Assembly: GCA_964431735.1 (NCBI GenBank)
Contig: CAYSLJ010000008.1
Location: 10,167 to 74,166, forward strand
Length of the DNA stretch: 64,000 bases
DNA from: CALARM01 sp964431735
GTDB taxonomy: Bacteria; Vulcanimicrobiota; SpSt-956; JAKJGF01
Direction of reading: 5' to 3'
Shown here: positions 60,150 to 64,000 of the stretch, in pieces
Position numbering within the stretch: the stretch's first letter is position 1
Layout: each line of letters begins with the position of its first letter
Notes under the pieces: generated by a model
The model's input: the letters and a program-made list of their open reading frames with translations, nothing else
Told to the model about the DNA's origin: nothing
Database searches by the model: none
Position numbers and translations under genes: made by a program

Positions 60150-61481
60150 ATGTTAAATAAAATCTTAAATATATACAAACCGGCACCTCACAGGGAGAAG
60201 ATTCCACCGAATGAAGTGCCCCGTGAATATGAGCGTTACCGCACTCAGATAATGGTTACTATCTTTATCGGTTATGCCGGTTATTATCTTGTCCGCCAGA
60301 ATTTCTCCATGGCAAAACAGTATTTGATCAATAACCTGCACTATACTACAGGTGACGTAGGCATTATAGCTTCAGCTCTGACAATAGCTTACGGAATAAG
60401 TAAATTTGTCATGGGAAATGTTTCCGATCGTTCCAATCCGAGATATTTTATGGCTACAGGCCTTATACTTTCAGGAATTGTAAATCTTATTTTTGGATTT
60501 CTCCCTTCTATTTCTCTTATGATAGCCTTCTGGTTTTTAAACGGATGGTTTCAGGGTATGGGATGGCCTCCATGCGGAAGAACCATTACTCACTGGTTTT
60601 CTGACCGTGAAAGAGGAACCAAAATGGCCATATGGAATCTTGCCCATAACGTTGGTGGAGGTACAGTCGGTCCCCTTATAACTCTTGCACTTATGATCTT
60701 TATATCCTGGAAAAGTATTTTCTATGCCCCCGGAATTCTGGCTATTATTATAGGTATAGGGATAATAATATTTTTACGTGATACCCCCCAGTCTGTAGGT
60801 CTTCCTCCCATAGAGGAATATAAAGACGATTACCCCGATACAGCTATTGACGACAGGGAACGAGAATTATCTTCCAGAGAAATACTTATGAATTTTGTAT
60901 TCAACAATAAATTTCTCTGGATTCTGGCTATTGCCAATGTATTTGTCTATGTTGTCCGTTACGGTGTTGTAAACTGGTCGCCTATATATCTTACAGATGT
61001 CAAGGGCTGTACACCTGAACTGGCAAGATGGCAATTTTTAATATTCGAATATGCAGGTATTCCCGGCATGTTACTTTCAGGCTGGGCAAGCGATAAACTT
61101 TTTCATGGAAGACGGGCTCCTATGTCGGTAATCTATATGATAATAGTTACGGCAGCAGTTGTTCTTTACTGGCTCAATCCTCCCGGCCGTTTTCTCATAG
61201 ACTCGGTTACCTTATTCGCCATAGGATTTTTAATCTACGGTCCTGTAATGCTTATAGGCATTGCAGCAGTAGATATTGTCCCCAAAAAAGCGGCTGGCAC
61301 TGCGGCAGGCTTTACAGGTCTATTCGGTTATCTGGGAGCAACCATAGCAGAAGCAGGCATAGGAAAAGTCGTTCAGTATTATAACTGGACAGGCGGATTT
61401 ATAGTTTTAATCGCTTCTGCATTACTGGCAATTGTATTGCTCTCTATGACCTGGAATGTTCATGACAGAAGTAAAGAGTGA
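60150..61481 (+). CDS. glpT: Glycerol-3-phosphate/phosphate antiporter
   Basis: A 443-residue, twelve-helix MFS transporter of the inner membrane that imports glycerol 3-phosphate in exchange for inorganic phosphate. Similarity to E. coli GlpT is strong: opening FNIYKPAPH-type (here LNIYKPAPH), the first substrate arginine in GYAGYYLVRQNFSMA, GWFQGMGWPPCGR, the histidine in NLAHNVGGG, IANVFVYVVRYGVVNWSP with the second arginine, and GTAAGFTGLFGYLG. All pocket residues are in place. There is no glpQ or glpA beside it; glpBC lie 9 kb upstream and gpsA 50 kb upstream. The ATG seems to be the first base of the transcript. Confidence 0.95.
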   Translation: MLNKILNIYKPAPHREKIPPNEVPREYERYRTQIMVTIFIGYAGYYLVRQNFSMAKQYLINNLHYTTGDVGIIASALTIAYGISKFVMGNVSDRSNPRYFMATGLILSGIVNLIFGFLPSISLMIAFWFLNGWFQGMGWPPCGRTITHWFSDRERGTKMAIWNLAHNVGGGTVGPLITLALMIFISWKSIFYAPGILAIIIGIGIIIFLRDTPQSVGLPPIEEYKDDYPDTAIDDRERELSSREILMNFVFNNKFLWILAIANVFVYVVRYGVVNWSPIYLTDVKGCTPELARWQFLIFEYAGIPGMLLSGWASDKLFHGRRAPMSVIYMIIVTAAVVLYWLNPPGRFLIDSVTLFAIGFLIYGPVMLIGIAAVDIVPKKAAGTAAGFTGLFGYLGATIAEAGIGKVVQYYNWTGGFIVLIASALLAIVLLSMTWNVHDRSKE

Positions 61482-61505
61482 GTAATGAGTAGTGAATAGT
61501 GATAA
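61478..61505. repeat. GTGAnnn heptad array supplying a start codon
   Basis: GTGAGTA, ATGAGTA, GTGAATA, GTGATAA are four consecutive 7-bp units starting at the glpT stop codon. The third unit contains the GTG start (61492) of the next gene, so its first codons are repeat-derived. Confidence 0.75.
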
Positions 61506-62142
61506 GTCCTCGAAATTTATAATTCAGAGTTTTATCATCCTCTTTTTAGTAATTACAATCGTACCTGTTTTACCACAGTCACAGGATGAATTAATAGCAG
61601 AAGGTAACAAACTGTTTGCAAAAGGTAAATATGAAGAAGCCATACAGTGTTACAATAAGGCAATAGACATTTACCCCTATTCTGCCGATGCCTGGAGATA
61701 TAAAGGAGACAGTCTTTATTTTCAGAGAAAATACAGAGAAGCAATTCTCTGTTATGATAAAACCCTGGAAATAGATGATAAATATTTCTTCGCCTGTCTG
61801 AATAAAGGTCTTTCCTATTATTATCTCACAGAATATAAAGAAGCAGTCGCATGTTATGACAGAGCCATAGAAATCAATCCTGCCTACACAAAAACCTGGA
61901 TTAATAAAGGCATAGCCCTTGCACAGATGAAAAAATACGATGATGCAATCTACTGTTATAACAGAGCCATAGAACTGGATACTAAATGTAAAGACGCCTG
62001 GAATTATAAAGGTCTTGCTCTGTTTAAACAGAAAAAATATGAAGAAGCAATTTTATGTTATGATGAAGCCCTCAGGATTGACCCTGACAACAAAGAATTT
62101 AAATATAATAAAGAAAAGGCTCTTAAAGCTTTAACGAAATAA
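61492..62142 (+). CDS. Secreted or membrane-anchored TPR protein
   Basis: A 216-residue protein. A hydrophobic segment (FIIQSFIILFLVITIVPVLP) near the N-terminus acts as signal peptide or anchor. It is followed by five TPR units that repeat Y-x-[ED]-A-I-x-C-Y-[DN]-[KR]-[AT]-[IL]-E-I-[DN], e.g. YEEAIQCYNKAIDIYP, YDDAIYCYNRAIELDT. The start is GTG at 61492 inside the heptad array, ten bases after the glpT stop; no better start exists before the hydrophobic segment. It presumably binds other proteins outside the cytoplasm. Similar in sequence style to the TPR protein at 43090. Confidence 0.8.
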   Translation: MNSDKSSKFIIQSFIILFLVITIVPVLPQSQDELIAEGNKLFAKGKYEEAIQCYNKAIDIYPYSADAWRYKGDSLYFQRKYREAILCYDKTLEIDDKYFFACLNKGLSYYYLTEYKEAVACYDRAIEINPAYTKTWINKGIALAQMKKYDDAIYCYNRAIELDTKCKDAWNYKGLALFKQKKYEEAILCYDEALRIDPDNKEFKYNKEKALKALTK

Positions 62143-62178
62143 AAAACCTTTACGTGATGGTGTAATACCGATCACCGG

Positions 62179-63933
62179 TCACTGTTCTCCTGCCGGTTTC
62201 AACATACCCTTTACCATCATAGTACAGTAGAGACTTTCCACTCCACCCGGTGCTGCACCCCATATTTTATCTTCTACCCCGGGCCATCCTGTTACTCTTT
62301 CACCGTCAAGGGTAAAAATAATTATCCTTTTTTCATAACATGTAAGAAAAGGAAGATATTCATTTGTAACATAGGACAGAGTACTTACTATTTCGTCTCT
62401 TCTTCTGGTATCCATGGCCTGATTCAGTTCTTCCGCGAGTTTTTCCGTATCTATTTCTCTGCCCTTATAGTTTATGTTCGATGAAAGTCCCGAAGCTTTT
62501 CCTATAATAGATCCTTTATAATAAAAACGATTCAATGATATGGACGGGTGTCCATATTTGGAAAGCTGGGCACCGTTTTCTGCTGCCATGTCAAAATTTC
62601 CTTCACCTAATATTGTTCCGTAAAGATCAAGAGGAATGACCCTGATCTGCGCCGGAATACCGAATTTAGTAAGCTGTGCAGAAGATGCTTCTGCAAGTAA
62701 AATCAGATCATTAAGGCCGGAAGGAGAAACAATTTCCAGATTTATATCTTTCCCGTCAGGTGTTAACCATACATTTCTTTTACTGTCTTTCCTATATCCC
62801 GAATCCAGAAGTATTTTTTCCGCTTTCTCCTGATTGTAATCATAGCGGGTAAGATCCTTATAGAAATCTTCATTGAGCCAATATTTCCTGAAGGATTTCG
62901 GAATACCGAAACTGTAATCATCTACCGTTTCTCCGTAACTGTATGCCACCTGTCTTACCATGTCTCTGTTAATAATATGGGCAATGGCTTTACGAAAATT
63001 CAAATCCTGTACAGGATATTTTCTGCAATTATAAATGAGTCCGAATTCACTCATATCACAGGGAGTAATAAGAGTGGTTCCGGGATTTCTCTTTAAAATT
63101 TCCTGTGCCACATCATAGGGACATGCAGGAGCAACTGCATCCATCTCCCCTGCCATAAGATATGACCATACAACTTCATTGCTTCCCCATCTCATAATCC
63201 TGATTTTCTTTATATGCACATGCTGTATTTCATAATACTGTTCATATCTGTCAAGTAACATATCTGAAGCCGTAACTTTACCTATCTTAAACGGCCCTGT
63301 TCCTATCGGGAGAGAGGGATGATATTTATAAAGAATTTCTCTTACTTTCTGTGATTCTTTATGATATTCCAGGAGTGATTGTTCATCCTTTTTATCTATA
63401 TGTTTTTCTTTTTCTCTCAAATCGGGAATTAAATCTGCCCATTGACCGAAAATATGATGGGGCGATGTAATCGTTTCTGTAAGAACACGAATGCTGTTAA
63501 CCGGAGATATTTTATTCCATTTGAATATTACGGTTGTGTCGTCAGGACATTCTATATCCTTGAGGTTACGCCATATCTCCCAGTTTTTCAAATAGCCCGT
63601 ATAAAATGTGGTTTTCACGTCACGGGAGGTAAATTTCTGTCCGTCATGCCATGTAACACCCTTTTTTAATGTTACAGTAAGGGTAAGAGGTTCTTCCTTG
63701 AAGTATTCTCCAAGGCGTGGAATATATTCTTTTTCAGTGGGAATATAAATAAATAAAGGTTCATGCACAAATGGACCTGCCACTCCGACTCCTCCTGGAG
63801 CCCAGGGGTTTCCATGATAGGCAGGTGGAATATCCCAGTTTCCTGCAGTATAGAACACACCTTTTTCCGCTACCTTTTCAGTGCAGCCAGAACATATAAA
63901 TAAAATTATAAAGAGAAGTAATTTTTTTATCAT
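62179..63933 (-). CDS. ABC transporter solute-binding lipoprotein, family 5 (oligopeptide type)
   Basis: A 584-residue lipoprotein with signal peptide LLLFIILFICSGC (lipobox cysteine at residue ~17). The mature protein has the SBP_bac_5 pattern: LGEYFKEEPLTLTVTLKKGV, WHDGQKFTSRDVK, PIGTGPFKIGKV, QDLNFRKAIAHIINRDMV. It would bind peptides or similar solutes outside the inner membrane and hand them to a Dpp/Opp-type permease, which would lie outside the window on the left strand continuation. The length is normal. AGGGA lies ten bases before the ATG. A heptad array begins 60 bases upstream at the window end. Confidence 0.85.
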   Translation of the reverse strand: MIKKLLLFIILFICSGCTEKVAEKGVFYTAGNWDIPPAYHGNPWAPGGVGVAGPFVHEPLFIYIPTEKEYIPRLGEYFKEEPLTLTVTLKKGVTWHDGQKFTSRDVKTTFYTGYLKNWEIWRNLKDIECPDDTTVIFKWNKISPVNSIRVLTETITSPHHIFGQWADLIPDLREKEKHIDKKDEQSLLEYHKESQKVREILYKYHPSLPIGTGPFKIGKVTASDMLLDRYEQYYEIQHVHIKKIRIMRWGSNEVVWSYLMAGEMDAVAPACPYDVAQEILKRNPGTTLITPCDMSEFGLIYNCRKYPVQDLNFRKAIAHIINRDMVRQVAYSYGETVDDYSFGIPKSFRKYWLNEDFYKDLTRYDYNQEKAEKILLDSGYRKDSKRNVWLTPDGKDINLEIVSPSGLNDLILLAEASSAQLTKFGIPAQIRVIPLDLYGTILGEGNFDMAAENGAQLSKYGHPSISLNRFYYKGSIIGKASGLSSNINYKGREIDTEKLAEELNQAMDTRRRDEIVSTLSYVTNEYLPFLTCYEKRIIIFTLDGERVTGWPGVEDKIWGAAPGGVESLYCTMMVKGMLKPAGEQ

Positions 63934-63992
63934 AATGAAAATCCCTGTTAGGGTCTGTGAAAAAATAACTCCATCATATTTACAGTCTATAT

Positions 63993-64000
63993 CGTGACGC
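63993..64000. repeat. Start of a GTGACGC heptad array (cut by window end)
   Basis: ATCGTGACGC ends the window; the TCGTGACGC opening is the same as at 15004, 29801 and 36849. More units presumably follow outside the window. Confidence 0.5.

Overview
The window is AT-rich chromosomal DNA from an uncultured bacterium, with one 100-N scaffold gap. A TamB-like envelope protein, lipoproteins and prepilins point to a cell with two membranes. A SigH-like sigma factor, a copper-amine-oxidase N-domain surface protein, class II (B12) ribonucleotide reductase and anaerobic glycerol-3-phosphate genes suggest an anaerobe or facultative anaerobe. Families otherwise seen in Firmicutes, cyanobacteria and deep-branching candidate phyla are mixed here, so I do not assign a phylum. 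No rRNA, tRNA or CRISPR array is visible.

Layout. 1-2.6 kb: end of nrdJ and a DUF2723/TMEM260-type membrane protein with TPRs. 2.6-21 kb (mostly minus strand): a signalling block with an FGE-like PEGA protein, a PEGA-transmembrane-kinase-like protein, gpsA, a zinc-ribbon/kinase-like/PQQ-propeller/TPR protein split in the assembly by the N gap, and a 1.7-kb-codon kinase/propeller/TPR/propeller protein. 21-28.6 kb: Nudix hydrolase, tandem Lrp-type ligand domains, secreted proteins, a serpin pseudogene, a cyclic-nucleotide-binding protein, an M14 carboxypeptidase and a SigH-like sigma factor. 28.8-42.2 kb: two HEAT-repeat proteins, TamB-like protein, surface protein, and a PEP-synthase/rifampin-phosphotransferase-like enzyme. 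42.2-49.2 kb: creatininase-family protein, TPR protein, an ErcA/ErcS-like dehydrogenase and sensor-kinase pair, radical SAM protein, ADP-ribosylglycohydrolase-family protein. 49.2-50.1 kb: remnants of mobile elements. 50.2-52.6 kb: glpB-glpC. 52.6-64 kb: hybrid sensor kinase, three pilin-like genes, glpT, a TPR protein and a peptide-type ABC solute-binding lipoprotein.

How the genes work together. glpT, glpB/glpC and gpsA form a glycerol-3-phosphate theme (uptake, anaerobic oxidation, synthesis), although glpA is not here. The kinase-like proteins share PEGA, PQQ-propeller and TPR parts; two of the three have lost catalytic residues, which suggests a scaffold or sensor network built around one apparently active kinase.

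The most unusual non-coding feature is the spacer DNA. Nearly every longer spacer holds short arrays of 7-bp units, mostly GTGACGC or GTGAnnn, and these arrays also form the core of a roughly 100-bp element with terminal inverted repeats that occurs at least five times. At least two further MITE-like families are present. These repeats reach into start codons and stop codons of real genes.
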